64,000 bases of DNA, taken from the NCBI RefSeq assembly GCF_900116665.1, contig NZ_FPBK01000001.1, positions 766,112 through 830,111 of the forward strand, given 5' to 3'. The notes under the pieces are model-generated. The model did not search any database and had not been told where the DNA came from. It saw only the letters and a list, made by a program, of their open reading frames with translations. The stretch comes from Pustulibacterium marinum. Its GTDB lineage: Bacteria; Bacteroidota; Bacteroidia; Flavobacteriales; Flavobacteriaceae. Positions 1-9,512 of this stretch are shown piece after piece; the first letter of the stretch is position 1; every line of letters begins with the position of its first letter. The position numbers were made by a program, and so were the translations under genes.

Positions 1-1
1 T

Positions 2-1510
2 TTATTGATTCCACCACACGGAGGAACTGTTTAAATCAGTAGCAGGACTAAGTCCGCTTACGCCAACATCATAATTAGCTGTATTAACAGAAGAAGATTC
101 TGTTGGGTAAACTAATCTTTCTGGAATAGTACCATTGTTAAAGGGAGCGGAAGAAGGAGTTAATTCTGGATATCCTGTTCTTCTTTGTTCCGCCCAAGCA
201 TCGAATCCTGATAAGAAAAGTGAAATCCATTTTTCTTCTCCAATTACTTGTTCAATTCCTACGGTAGTGGCATCAACTATACGTGCAGCAATATAATCAT
301 CAGCATTTAACTCGATAACATCTTCACTAGAGAAGGTGTCATCATTATCCACGGCCACTTGCTGGTAATCTTCCCAATAATCAAAAGATGCTTGAATTCC
401 TGCAGATAGCATCGCCTCTGCATCCTCAGATGTCCATCCTAAAGCGGCAGCTTCTGCTCTGTTTAAGTAGGTGTATGATGATGTGTAAATAGGAGCGGGT
501 GAGTAACCAAGTCTTATCCAATTTTGAATATGGCTTGCATCTGTATAGCTAGAATAAGTAGCGTAGCCATAAGGAAGTCCGTCACCAGATGGAGTGTCTG
601 AGAAGATATACAATCTTTCATCTAATGTTCTGTTACTTGTAGGGTTTAATGAAGAATCATCATTTCCCTTTAGTGCATCTGTCAATTCTTGAGATAATCT
701 GTAATCTGCAACTCTTAATTGACTATAAGGATTAACAACACCTCCTGATACATCTGGTGTAAATACAGCGTCTTCGGATGTAGATTCCAAAACACCATAT
801 GGGTTATTCAGTGCTGCTGAAAATTCAGTAGCAGCATAGCCACCAGCTGACGGATATTGATTTGATAATTGAATAGTTAATCCAAGAATTAAAGAGTTTG
901 CAAATTTTCTCCACATATCGATGTCTCCGTCATAGATAATATCGGTACTTGGATCAAGTGTAAAAGAAGTGCTACTTTCCGTAAACATATCACGTGCAGC
1001 TTTTGCTCTTTCAATTAGATCTGTGTAAATCTCTTCTTGTGGGGTGAATGCAGGATTTAAAATTGCGGGTGTTTGTAAAGCTTCGAAGTATGGGATATCT
1101 CCAAAGGTGTCTGTAACTCTTTTCCAAACTAGTACCGACAGGATTTCTGCTGTAGCATTCATGTTTTCTGTAGTTCCTCTAAGGTCCTCAGTCGTGTTAG
1201 CTACCTGTTTTAAAGATTCTAGCGTAAGGGTGTAATAGCTTGACCAATCAGCTGGAGCTTCGTTATATCTTTGTTCATCTGTGTATTGTGTTTGTGATAA
1301 ATACTGAACGTATAACGTAGGTCTTGTTAAATAATCTCTACCTGTTGCGTCAAAATAATTGACAATAGCTCCTCGTAGTAACGCGTCTGGTTCACCAGTT
1401 TGAGCTGCGTATGGGTTGACGTTAGTATCTCCATAATCTACATCGCTACAAGCAGAAGTAGCAAGAATAAGAGATAAAAATAACGTTACTTTTAATTTTA
1501 TATTTTTCAT
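2..1510 (-). CDS. SusD/RagB-family outer-membrane lipoprotein
   Basis: Surface-exposed nutrient-binding lipoprotein that acts as a lid on its SusC partner. The 502-residue protein begins with a lipoprotein signal peptide ending in ATSAC (Cys21), followed by a long helical SusD-type region. The N-terminal pattern (DYGDTNVNPY, then a YLSQTQYTDEQ segment) resembles the SusD-like_2 branch more than classical starch SusD. The gene is complete: its stop lies at the very edge of the window. It follows a susC-like gene by 18 bases and is surely co-transcribed with it. The substrate cannot be read from the sequence. The nearby secreted protease makes peptides a possible guess, by analogy with RagB. 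Confidence 0.9.
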   Translation of the reverse strand: MKNIKLKVTLFLSLILATSACSDVDYGDTNVNPYAAQTGEPDALLRGAIVNYFDATGRDYLTRPTLYVQYLSQTQYTDEQRYNEAPADWSSYYTLTLESLKQVANTTEDLRGTTENMNATAEILSVLVWKRVTDTFGDIPYFEALQTPAILNPAFTPQEEIYTDLIERAKAARDMFTESSTSFTLDPSTDIIYDGDIDMWRKFANSLILGLTIQLSNQYPSAGGYAATEFSAALNNPYGVLESTSEDAVFTPDVSGGVVNPYSQLRVADYRLSQELTDALKGNDDSSLNPTSNRTLDERLYIFSDTPSGDGLPYGYATYSSYTDASHIQNWIRLGYSPAPIYTSSYTYLNRAEAAALGWTSEDAEAMLSAGIQASFDYWEDYQQVAVDNDDTFSSEDVIELNADDYIAARIVDATTVGIEQVIGEEKWISLFLSGFDAWAEQRRTGYPELTPSSAPFNNGTIPERLVYPTESSSVNTANYDVGVSGLSPATDLNSSSVWWNQ

Positions 1511-1528
1511 TTTATATTCTTGTTTTTG

Positions 1529-4500
1529 TTAGAATGTAAATTTAACGTTGAAACCATAAGATCTTGTTCCTGGTAATTGTCCGTTTTCTCCATATACCTG
1601 AGAAAGTTCAGAAGGATCCCAGTTGTGTACATTGTCTTTAGATAGTGCTAATAGTGCTACATTTCTAGCAACAAAACCAATTGATGCACTTTCCATGAAT
1701 TCACCAATTAAATTTTTTGGTAATGTGTATGATAGGCTTAGTTCATTCAGTTTTAAATAACTAGCATCATGGACAAATGGTTCTGCTAATCTATTACTGT
1801 AATATTGACCAAACCAATTGTATGCAGGGTAATATTGATCAACAGTATTGCCATCAACATCAACACCTACAGAATGCACACCACCACCTGAGGCTACATC
1901 ATCACGAACATTGTTTCCTAAATCATTTGTTGCGGCAGTTTCTTCAAGTAAGCCCGAATAAGCACCCCAAGATTCTGATAAAGAGAAGAATTTACCACCT
2001 TTCTGGAATGTTAGTGTTCCTGCTAGTGTTAATCCTTTGTAAGAAAAACTATTGAAAATACCACCATTGAAATCGGGTAATATACTACCATAATTATGGC
2101 CTGCTTCAGATACATAAGTACCGTTGGAGTTTAAAATTGGTGTTCCATTTTCATCTCGTGCAATAGCCGCGCCAACAAGTTGTCCCCATTCTTCGCCAAC
2201 AACATTTGTTAATGTAACATAGCTGTATGTGCTAGAGGCGATAGCGTAGGCATCTAGTCCTTCAAGTTCCTTTACCATGGTCTTATTGGTTGAGAAATTG
2301 ATGTTCATATCCCAAGTGAAATCTGTAGTTTTCACTGGAGTTAATCCCAATGTTATTTCTAGACCTTCTCTATTGATCAAACCTCCATTTGTTACAATGG
2401 AACTGTATCCTGTAGAGGTAGGTAGGTCTAGATTAAGAATTTCTCTTTCTCTGTCTTCATTATAGTAAGTAGCATTTAATCTAACTCTATTCTGAAAGAA
2501 AGCAGTATTGATACCAACCTCTAATGAACCTGAAGTAGCTGGCTCAATTCCTGAACCAATTGCAGAACTAGGAGCGTACATTAATGGATTGCTGCCGTAT
2601 GTGTTACTAGATAATCTATATGGAGGATTTACTTGGTAAGCATCAATCTCCTTACCTACTTCGGCATAACTTACAAATAGTTTACCGAAATCAAAGAAAT
2701 CTGCATTGTCAATCAATTCTGAAAATACAAAACTAGCTCCTATGGATCCAAATGTAAATCTATTGGAATCATTTTGACGATCTCCTGAGTTGAATACATC
2801 ATATCTAGAATCATAATCAGACCTTAAATCTCCACTCAAAGTCAAGAAATTTTTATAAGAGAAGTTTACACGTCCAAACATAGAGTTAACTCTATATTTT
2901 TGCATTTCATATGTTGGATTTACACGTTCTCTTGAATTGGTGAATTGGTATAGATCTGGGATTACCAATCCAACAAAATCACCGCCTCCTGGATAACCAT
3001 TTTGGGTCATTTGCGAAGAGGTATTGGTGTATTTGTTTACTCGAAAAAGTCCACCGACAACACCATCCAATGAAAAATCTTCGCTTAAGTCAAAATCAAA
3101 ATCAATAGTAGGTTTGATGATATTTTCTTCCGAAGTATATTTTCTTGTTCCAAATGAGTTTACGTAATCATTGTAAGCAGCAGGTGCACTAGAATATTCA
3201 ACTTCGTAAGGGATTTTCCATACTCGGTCATAATTTCTTGACGTTCTTGAAGCTAATAGGTTAACGTTAATGTTGTCTGTTAACTTGTAGCTTGCGTGTA
3301 TGTCTCCAACTAATCGAGTATTTCTATCTTCTGGTTTGTATTGCTCTGCCCAGTAGTAGGGATTAAACCAGAATACAGCCTTTTTGTAGGCGTTGTCTCC
3401 ACTGGTTCCAGGAAAGTAATCAGGCCCCCACCAGTTCCATGAAGTTGCATAGCCAGTTCCGTCTTGACCACTTCGTAACCAAGAAAGTTCTTTAAGCTTA
3501 TCCATTTCTAAATCTCTGGCAAACCATGAATTAAACGATCCTGAGAAATTGTTACTATAGCCATCAGCAAAATCACCTACTACTTTGTCATTAGAATAGT
3601 TTAGGTTCATTCCAATAGTTAGTCTATCATTAAGATCAACATCAAAGCTAGCGTTAATTAAGTTTTTTGCATATGTGGAGTTTGGGATTATACCGTTTTG
3701 ATCTTGACGGGTGTAATTTAATCTACCTGTGAAATTTTCACCACCACCGCTAAGGGTGAACCCATTTTTTAACGTAACGCCAGTGTCATAAAAGTCTTTA
3801 ACATTGTCTTCCTGGCTTACCCAAGGTTGTGCTTGTCCGAAATACGGAGAATCTGGAAACCAAGTATACCATGGATAATAATCTTGACCATCAAATCTTG
3901 GTCCCCATGACTCATCTGCGTTACTTTCAGTATTGAAACGTCCGCCATCAAAGGAAGCCCAGTAATCTGGATGAAACCCCGCTTCGTACTGAAAGGTTCC
4001 GAAAGAGTCCTGACCATTGTATCCTTGACCATATTGATTTTGATATTCAGGTAAATAAGCTACTTTGTCAAAAGTAGTAGAATTAAAAACTTCAATTTTT
4101 AAACTGTTTGTGGTCCCTTTTTTAGTAGTAATTACCAGTACTCCCGAGTTCCCACGTAGACCATATAGTGCGGTTGCGTTAGGGCCTTTTAAAACATTGA
4201 TGGAAGCAATGTTCTCAGGATCTATCTGTTCTGGTGATGTAACAACACCATCAACTACGTACAAAGGATTTTCTGTTCCTGTTGCGGAGATAGCTCCTCT
4301 TAACCGAATAGCTCCAGATTGTCCAAGTTTAGAACCGGCCTGTGAGGCCACTGTAACACCAGCAATTTTACCTGCAATAGCGGCATTTACGTTGTTGTTC
4401 TGTGTAACGTTTAATTCTTCTTCTTTCACGTCTTGGGCGGCATACGTAAGTTTTCTTACTTCTTGCTTAATACCTAGTGCTGTCACTACTACGTCGTCCA

Positions 4501-4804
4501 GTTCCGTGGCGTTGACTTTCATAGTTACATCAATTGTTGAACTTTCCCCTACAGTTTTTTCCACTGTTGTCATACCAACATAGGAATAAACTAGAACAGA
4601 TCCTTCGGGGGCGGTTATGGAATAATTACCATCAAAATCTGTTTGAGTACCGGTAGTTGCAACTTTGATTTGGATGGTTACTCCGGGAAGGGGGACGCCA
4701 TCACTATCTTTTACAGTACCAGTGATTGTTTTGTCTTGTGCATACGTAATATGCACGACCAACACTAAGAGTAGTGTTAGTAGTCCACTAAACTTTGTTT
4801 TCAT
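1529..4804 (-). CDS. SusC/RagA-family TonB-linked outer-membrane transporter
   Basis: TonB-dependent channel of 1091 residues. A signal peptide ends at TYAQ (about residue 22). A carboxypeptidase-like domain follows (about 25-110, TITGTVKDSDGVPLPGV), then a TonB-box-like DDVVVTALG, a plug domain (about 120-240, with the LYVVDG and NVLKGPNATALYG motifs), and a C-terminal beta-barrel ending in Phe (KFTF). Length and domain order are normal for SusC. It pairs with the downstream susD gene. Its N-terminus and 5' untranslated sequence closely match those of the second susC at 9513-12743, which suggests duplication or a shared expression signal. The ligand is unknown. Confidence 0.95.
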   Translation of the reverse strand: MKTKFSGLLTLLLVLVVHITYAQDKTITGTVKDSDGVPLPGVTIQIKVATTGTQTDFDGNYSITAPEGSVLVYSYVGMTTVEKTVGESSTIDVTMKVNATELDDVVVTALGIKQEVRKLTYAAQDVKEEELNVTQNNNVNAAIAGKIAGVTVASQAGSKLGQSGAIRLRGAISATGTENPLYVVDGVVTSPEQIDPENIASINVLKGPNATALYGLRGNSGVLVITTKKGTTNSLKIEVFNSTTFDKVAYLPEYQNQYGQGYNGQDSFGTFQYEAGFHPDYWASFDGGRFNTESNADESWGPRFDGQDYYPWYTWFPDSPYFGQAQPWVSQEDNVKDFYDTGVTLKNGFTLSGGGENFTGRLNYTRQDQNGIIPNSTYAKNLINASFDVDLNDRLTIGMNLNYSNDKVVGDFADGYSNNFSGSFNSWFARDLEMDKLKELSWLRSGQDGTGYATSWNWWGPDYFPGTSGDNAYKKAVFWFNPYYWAEQYKPEDRNTRLVGDIHASYKLTDNINVNLLASRTSRNYDRVWKIPYEVEYSSAPAAYNDYVNSFGTRKYTSEENIIKPTIDFDFDLSEDFSLDGVVGGLFRVNKYTNTSSQMTQNGYPGGGDFVGLVIPDLYQFTNSRERVNPTYEMQKYRVNSMFGRVNFSYKNFLTLSGDLRSDYDSRYDVFNSGDRQNDSNRFTFGSIGASFVFSELIDNADFFDFGKLFVSYAEVGKEIDAYQVNPPYRLSSNTYGSNPLMYAPSSAIGSGIEPATSGSLEVGINTAFFQNRVRLNATYYNEDREREILNLDLPTSTGYSSIVTNGGLINREGLEITLGLTPVKTTDFTWDMNINFSTNKTMVKELEGLDAYAIASSTYSYVTLTNVVGEEWGQLVGAAIARDENGTPILNSNGTYVSEAGHNYGSILPDFNGGIFNSFSYKGLTLAGTLTFQKGGKFFSLSESWGAYSGLLEETAATNDLGNNVRDDVASGGGVHSVGVDVDGNTVDQYYPAYNWFGQYYSNRLAEPFVHDASYLKLNELSLSYTLPKNLIGEFMESASIGFVARNVALLALSKDNVHNWDPSELSQVYGENGQLPGTRSYGFNVKFTF

Positions 4805-4810
4805 CTTTTA

Positions 4811-4828
4811 AATTATTTGAATTAGCTA
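4811..4828 (-). promoter_or_regulatory. Leader sequence shared by the two susC genes (copy 1)
   Basis: The plus-strand string AATTATTTGAATTAGCTA lies just upstream of the susC start. It is identical, base for base, to 12750-12767 upstream of the other susC. The identity runs on into the first codons (KFSGLL). It sits where the 5' untranslated region would be. Its role is inferred only from the conservation. Confidence 0.5.
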
Positions 4829-4995
4829 AAAACAAATTTTAAAAAATGAAAGTACTTTAGCAAAAAATCGTTATTAATTTTTAATATTATCTTAATGTTT
4901 TATTTTTATTGAAGTGTTAGGGGTTTTAATTTGTTATTTATTTAATTTATTGTGAAAATAATGTGATTTTTTGATAATTTATAATGTTTAGAAAT

Positions 4996-5027
4996 AAAAA
5001 AAGAGCCTTTAAAGGCTCTTTTTTTAT
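4996..5027 (-). terminator. Rho-independent terminator of the S8 protease gene
   Basis: Perfect inverted repeat AAGAGCCTTTAAAGGCTCTT at 5001-5020, flanked by an A-run on the left and a T-run on the right. It therefore works in either direction. It lies 3' of the protease gene, which reads leftward and stops at 5046. Confidence 0.9.
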
Positions 5028-5045
5028 ATGAAAAGTATGATTTGT

Positions 5046-6965
5046 CTATTTTTTGACAATTTTGGTAGTGTAATTATAAGAGTTTGTAGAAACTTTTACT
5101 AAATACATTCCACGGCTAAGTGATGTAAGTGGAATATGATACTCCTGAATGGAATTTTGGATTCCTGATGTAAATACTCTTTTGCCATAAATGTCATAAA
5201 GTTCAAATTGAACATCGTCAAAAGTTTCATTTAAAGATACCGTAACAAAGTCTGAAGCTGGGTTAGGATATACATTGATATTTTTAAATGAAAGAGAATT
5301 ATCGGTATTCATTGTTAAATTAGATCCTGTGATGATTAAGGCATAATCTTGAGCGTCGTTTGCTAGGGTGTCTTTATGGGAAACGGTGATTTCAAAAGTA
5401 GTAGATGTACTTTCTATATTTTCTACTTTTTCTACGTTGTCCACTAAGTTATCACCCGTAGTAGCTAAAGCTGAAGGGTTAGTAGCATCTAATTTCCAAG
5501 GGTAAAATGTATTGTTTTCATCAGAAATTCTTAAATCAAGGTCATTTACTAATGCGGGTACGGAACTGTTTAATTCACCAGATTGGTCTTCGCCTGCGGG
5601 ATCTGTCCAGCAAATTGTTGCTTTTAGTGATGAAGGATCATCCGTGGTTACAGTAATTGTAAATGATTCTCCTTCGTTTAGCGTGTTTTCACTTATCATC
5701 GCCTCGTTGATTGAAGATTCAGTGATAGTTTCAGCTGCCGTTTTGGTGTCTAATAATCCCCATCCGAACATAGGATCTGGACCAGCTTTTTGCTCATCAT
5801 CATTTGCTGTATGACATACAAGTGCTTTTAATGTTGATGATTTCATATAGGAGCTATAAGTGTTGTTGTAGTATTCTTGTAGTAAGAGGAGACTACCTGC
5901 CACGTTTGGAGAAGCCATTGATGTACCGGTAGAAGGATCATAAGAGCTATTTGATTCATTTGATGTAGAATAAACTTGTGTTCCTTCACCAGCTATATCG
6001 GGTTTAATTCTACCATCATCTGAGGGTCCTTGGCTGCTAGAACTATTTATAACAAAAGATTGTAACCCAAATAATGGATGTACTGTTGCATTGGCATTTG
6101 CAATTACTAGATTGTTTTTGGAGTTTTTGTTACCGTTTAGCTTGTCGAATGGAGCAAATAATTGACCTTCGTAACTCTCACTTCCATCGTTTCCAGCGGA
6201 GACAACCATTAAGTAGTAAGGAGTATTATAAGCTAGTTGATCCCATTGTTGTGCTGCGGTGTTATAACATCCCATGTACCACGTAGGAACATTCATTTCA
6301 CCATTTGAATAGATAGGAGCTCCATAAGAGTGGTTTGATATTAGTAAACCAGAGGAGGCTTCGTTGGTTACTTCTAAAATATCATTAGTCCAGTTATATG
6401 AATATAAATTTGCATGAGTGGCCATTCCGCGTGCAGATTGTGTAATTCCTTGAGCTCCAATTGTGCCAGTTACGTGAGTTGCGTGGAATGCACTTGTAGG
6501 ATTAGCAGATCCTGTATCTGGAAATGTTACTCTAGATGTCTGAGTCCCGTTATTGGTAAATTCATTATGGGTTGCAAGTGCATAACCTTGATCCCATATA
6601 CCAATGTTCATGTTTTCGCCAGTAAGATCTAGGTTTAGAGACCCATTAACTTGTAGTGCGTCTGTTTGTGTAGCTCGTGCACTACTGTAGTTATCTGTGC
6701 ATATGTATATTGGTTTATCCTCTATGATGTTAACAAGGCGGTATCCAATTCCATTTTGGGTATACTCAAGTTGAAAGCTTGGATGAGATTCTAAAAAGCT
6801 ATTTATCTTTTTCGAGATGCTCTTATTTACTTGGTTGAATTGCTTTTCAAGAGTTGATAGTTTGCTAATATTATAGTTTTTGGTAATTTGTTTTTGTTCA
6901 TCTTTAGTTTGAGCGCTTATTAGGCCTATTGAAAGAAGTGCAAAGGTAAGTATTGTTCTTTTCAT
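5046..6965 (-). CDS. Secreted subtilisin-like (S8) serine protease with T9SS sorting domain
   Basis: Extracellular endopeptidase of 639 residues. A signal peptide ends near residue 18 (SAQ). The subtilase catalytic triad is visible: Asp125 (IWDQG), His161 (HATHVTG) and Ser349 (GTSMASPNVAG), with the oxyanion Asn259 (SAGND). A beta-rich region follows (about 430-550). The last ~75 residues form a type A T9SS sorting domain (VYPNPASD ... GMYLVKV ... KIVKK), so the protein should cross the outer membrane by type IX secretion. It is transcribed alone, with its own -7 element and terminator. Its place between two SusCD loci makes supply of peptides plausible but unproven. Confidence 0.93.
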   Translation of the reverse strand: MKRTILTFALLSIGLISAQTKDEQKQITKNYNISKLSTLEKQFNQVNKSISKKINSFLESHPSFQLEYTQNGIGYRLVNIIEDKPIYICTDNYSSARATQTDALQVNGSLNLDLTGENMNIGIWDQGYALATHNEFTNNGTQTSRVTFPDTGSANPTSAFHATHVTGTIGAQGITQSARGMATHANLYSYNWTNDILEVTNEASSGLLISNHSYGAPIYSNGEMNVPTWYMGCYNTAAQQWDQLAYNTPYYLMVVSAGNDGSESYEGQLFAPFDKLNGNKNSKNNLVIANANATVHPLFGLQSFVINSSSSQGPSDDGRIKPDIAGEGTQVYSTSNESNSSYDPSTGTSMASPNVAGSLLLLQEYYNNTYSSYMKSSTLKALVCHTANDDEQKAGPDPMFGWGLLDTKTAAETITESSINEAMISENTLNEGESFTITVTTDDPSSLKATICWTDPAGEDQSGELNSSVPALVNDLDLRISDENNTFYPWKLDATNPSALATTGDNLVDNVEKVENIESTSTTFEITVSHKDTLANDAQDYALIITGSNLTMNTDNSLSFKNINVYPNPASDFVTVSLNETFDDVQFELYDIYGKRVFTSGIQNSIQEYHIPLTSLSRGMYLVKVSTNSYNYTTKIVKK

Positions 6966-6993
6966 GTTAATTGTTGAATGTATTTTCAGGTTC

Positions 6994-7001
6994 CAAATAT
7001 A
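6994..7001 (-). promoter_or_regulatory. -7 promoter element of the S8 protease gene
   Basis: On the minus strand this reads TATATTTG, a full match to the Bacteroidota -7 consensus TAnnTTTG, 29 bases before the start codon. No clear -33 TTTG was found at the usual distance. Confidence 0.55.
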
Positions 7002-7046
7002 TTCATTTATAATGGTTTGGAATAATATTTGCTTATTTTTTGAAAT

Positions 7047-7077
7047 AAAAAAACCGATGCTTTAGCATCGGTTTTTC
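7047..7077 (-). terminator. Terminator of the susC-susD-lipoprotein operon
   Basis: Stem CCGATGC / GCATCGG (7054-7060 and 7065-7071) with a TTTA loop, flanked by A- and T-runs. It lies just 3' of the leftward lipoprotein gene that ends at 7096. Confidence 0.9.
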
Positions 7078-7095
7078 TTATTGTTTATAATTTAA

Positions 7096-7977
7096 TTATG
7101 GTAAATCAAAATAAACTAGGTTGTAATCAGAAAACGAACCATTGTTTGGGTCATTTTCTATATCTTCAACTGTATTGCCATCGGTATCTACAAGTGTAAG
7201 AGTGAAATAGCCTTCACCGTAACCAGCGTTCATACCATCTTGGTAAGCGTCATAAATAACGAAAATATAGCTTCCGTCTTCCATACAAAGAGTTGTAGAT
7301 TCTTGTAAATATTCTCCTGCTCCATCTTGATCTTCATAAGGCCCTCCAGTATACAGTGGAGTAGAAGTGTCGTCCTGACTGTAGATTTCCCATGTAGTTT
7401 CAGACCCATATGCATCGGTATAAATCTCAACTAAAAGAGGGTTCGCAGAACAAATTTGTTCTGCTGTAATAATCAAACGCTCACTTACAACTTCATATCC
7501 ATCTTCCCCGTAGTTACCATAGTATTCTTTGGTAACATCAATTTCTGGAGTATCTACTAATTCAATTACAATATCAGAACCTGAACCTAAATCCATACCG
7601 GTAATGCTTACTTCAAAAGTAGCCATTTTTGAACCTGCTGGGATTGTTACGGATGCTGGTACTGTGAAATATTCTGGGTTTGCAGTAGTTACAGGGATTG
7701 TAGTATCTTCATTTTCTGTGTTGTATGGCGAAGCATAGACAACATTTAAACCAATAACGCGGTCAGCGCTTGAGGTTGAAGATGCGTATACAGTTCCTTC
7801 TACTGATACCGTTTCACCTTCAGGTATTGAGATGGTTTCTGTAAATAGCCCAAAAGAAACATGATCTGCAATAACTGCATTTTCTGTAGCCACATCATCT
7901 TCACAACTTACAAAGGTACCTGAAAAAACCATTGCAGCCATACATAGATAAGGAGCTAATTTATTTTTAATTTTCAT
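7096..7977 (-). CDS. SusCD-linked surface lipoprotein, unknown function
   Basis: Lipoprotein of 293 residues with a lipobox at FVSC (Cys25). Two beta-rich parts are visible. Residues ~40-165 look like a bacterial Ig/Calx-beta-type sandwich (SIPEGETVSVEGTV ... VTIPAGSKMATFEV). Residues ~180-290 carry a pattern (IYTDAYGSETTWEIYS, then a Cys-containing strand, then YDAYQDGMNAGYGEGYF) like a small Asp/Gly-rich domain seen in secreted proteins. It is the last gene of the susC-susD operon, 24 bases after susD, so it is probably an accessory surface binder for the same ligand. I do not recognise a precise family, and no catalytic motif is visible. Confidence 0.8.
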   Translation of the reverse strand: MKIKNKLAPYLCMAAMVFSGTFVSCEDDVATENAVIADHVSFGLFTETISIPEGETVSVEGTVYASSTSSADRVIGLNVVYASPYNTENEDTTIPVTTANPEYFTVPASVTIPAGSKMATFEVSITGMDLGSGSDIVIELVDTPEIDVTKEYYGNYGEDGYEVVSERLIITAEQICSANPLLVEIYTDAYGSETTWEIYSQDDTSTPLYTGGPYEDQDGAGEYLQESTTLCMEDGSYIFVIYDAYQDGMNAGYGEGYFTLTLVDTDGNTVEDIENDPNNGSFSDYNLVYFDLP

Positions 7978-8001
7978 GATATTAACTTTAAATAAAGGGT
8001 T

Positions 8002-9501
8002 TTAGTTTTGAGTACTTATTAATGAATTATTATTTATTTCAGATTGAGGAATCTGGAATGATAATTCATCAGAGTTATAATTGAAAGATTCTCCTGCACG
8101 GAATACGTGATTTGTACCTCTTGTTACAGTGGCTTCATTTCTTTTCATTGCCAAATATGATTTACCTTCACCCCAAAGCTCAATTTTTGTTTGAAGATAA
8201 ATAGCATCAATTAGACTTTGACCAGAAAGTGGAGTGATATAATCACTAGCAGCATCGGCACCTAAGCGATCTGTTAGAAGTTCTATCATGGTAGCTTTTG
8301 CACTAGATTCATTTCCAGTTTTAGCATCGCACTCAGCGCTTAACAAATAAAACTCATCAGAACGCATAAAGATTAAATCTGTAGTAATGGCTTGTTGACC
8401 TGCAATAGATCTTGCTGGTGCGTAGAATTTATTTACAGGCATTAAATAATAATCAGTAGAGAATTGAGTTTTTCTAATGTCATTATCATCAATTGAAGCA
8501 TAAAGGCTATTGTCAATAGATTTTCTGTCTCCAGCCCAAGCATAACTATAGGTGAACAGGTCTATTTGTCCCCACCAGTCGACTAATTGGTGCCCCATAT
8601 CCTCAGTTAAATCATAACCCCAAATCCAAGATGCTGTGTCTAAATTGTTAAATCCAGATCCAGTACCTGGATATGCAAGTTCAGCTTCTGAAGTAAGTGG
8701 GTATCCTGCATTGATTACGTCGTCTGCATACTGACCAGCAGAGGTGTAATCTCCCATAGCTGCATATGTGTAAGCTAAAATCCCAGAAGCTACTGTGGCA
8801 TCAATTTGATGCTTATATGTTCTAGAATAGTCGCTCATTAAATCAATGGCATTTAAAAGATCAGATTCGATTAGAGCGTATATCTGGGAAGCTGGAACTT
8901 TTGCCTGGTTGTCATTTTCCCCGTCATAGTAAGGTAGAATTTCCTGAGATGGATCATAAGACCTTTGGAATATTTGGGTTAAATAGAAATAGGCGTAAGC
9001 TCTATAAGCTTTTGCTTGTCCTACGATTCTACGTTCATCAGGATCTTCAGGGATTACATCATTTCCTCCGTAATTCCCAATTACTAAGTTAGCTTGATTT
9101 ATTATTCTGTAGTAGAATGCCCAGATAGTGTAGTTTTCACCATAAGTAAAATCTACAGTTGATACCAAGTTAGCTGTATTTTGGTACCATCCATAAGAGT
9201 TTGCAGATAGTGCCATATCTCCTGAAACGATATCTAACCAGATATCTACACCTTTTTGACCAAAGTCATTGTGTTGATTTGCGTCAGTGCCATTTACGCC
9301 CATAGGTTCAATAGTGAAACTACCAACACCGTCTAATACCCCGAGTATTAATTCAGGATTTACTTGGGAATAATCTGAAATTTCGTCACTGGTTATTACG
9401 CCTGTATTACGCTCGTCAGGATTTATAAAATCTTCACTACATCCAACGAAAAGTGTGGAGGCTAGAGCGATTGAATAGATTAAATTTCTTTTTTTCATCA
9501 T
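8002..9501 (-). CDS. SusD/RagB-family outer-membrane lipoprotein
   Basis: Substrate-binding partner of the adjacent SusC. The protein has 499 residues and a lipobox at LFVGC (Cys21). It shows classical SusD/RagB features: an N-terminal segment with YYRIINQANLVI, an AKAYRAYAYFYLTQIF helix (TPR-like), and a C-terminal region with MRSDEFYLLSAE and ELWGEGKSYLAMKR, the usual SusD signature. It starts 11 bases after the susC stop and precedes the accessory lipoprotein gene. Two ATG codons lie in tandem at the start, and the first was taken. It is more typical of the RagB/SusD family than the SusD at 2-1510. Confidence 0.93.
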   Translation of the reverse strand: MMKKRNLIYSIALASTLFVGCSEDFINPDERNTGVITSDEISDYSQVNPELILGVLDGVGSFTIEPMGVNGTDANQHNDFGQKGVDIWLDIVSGDMALSANSYGWYQNTANLVSTVDFTYGENYTIWAFYYRIINQANLVIGNYGGNDVIPEDPDERRIVGQAKAYRAYAYFYLTQIFQRSYDPSQEILPYYDGENDNQAKVPASQIYALIESDLLNAIDLMSDYSRTYKHQIDATVASGILAYTYAAMGDYTSAGQYADDVINAGYPLTSEAELAYPGTGSGFNNLDTASWIWGYDLTEDMGHQLVDWWGQIDLFTYSYAWAGDRKSIDNSLYASIDDNDIRKTQFSTDYYLMPVNKFYAPARSIAGQQAITTDLIFMRSDEFYLLSAECDAKTGNESSAKATMIELLTDRLGADAASDYITPLSGQSLIDAIYLQTKIELWGEGKSYLAMKRNEATVTRGTNHVFRAGESFNYNSDELSFQIPQSEINNNSLISTQN

Positions 9502-9512
9502 TATTGCTTTTT

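Noticed and set aside
1777-2055. Histidine-rich small ORF on the plus strand
   Set aside because: It looks like a metal-binding peptide, but it is the antisense of susC codons (Asn, Asp, Val, Tyr-rich) and has no promoter or start signal of its own.
4065-4583. 172-residue ORF antisense to the susC plug region
   Set aside because: It mirrors the conserved plug of the susC on the other strand. Long antisense frames are common where the sense strand avoids certain codons.
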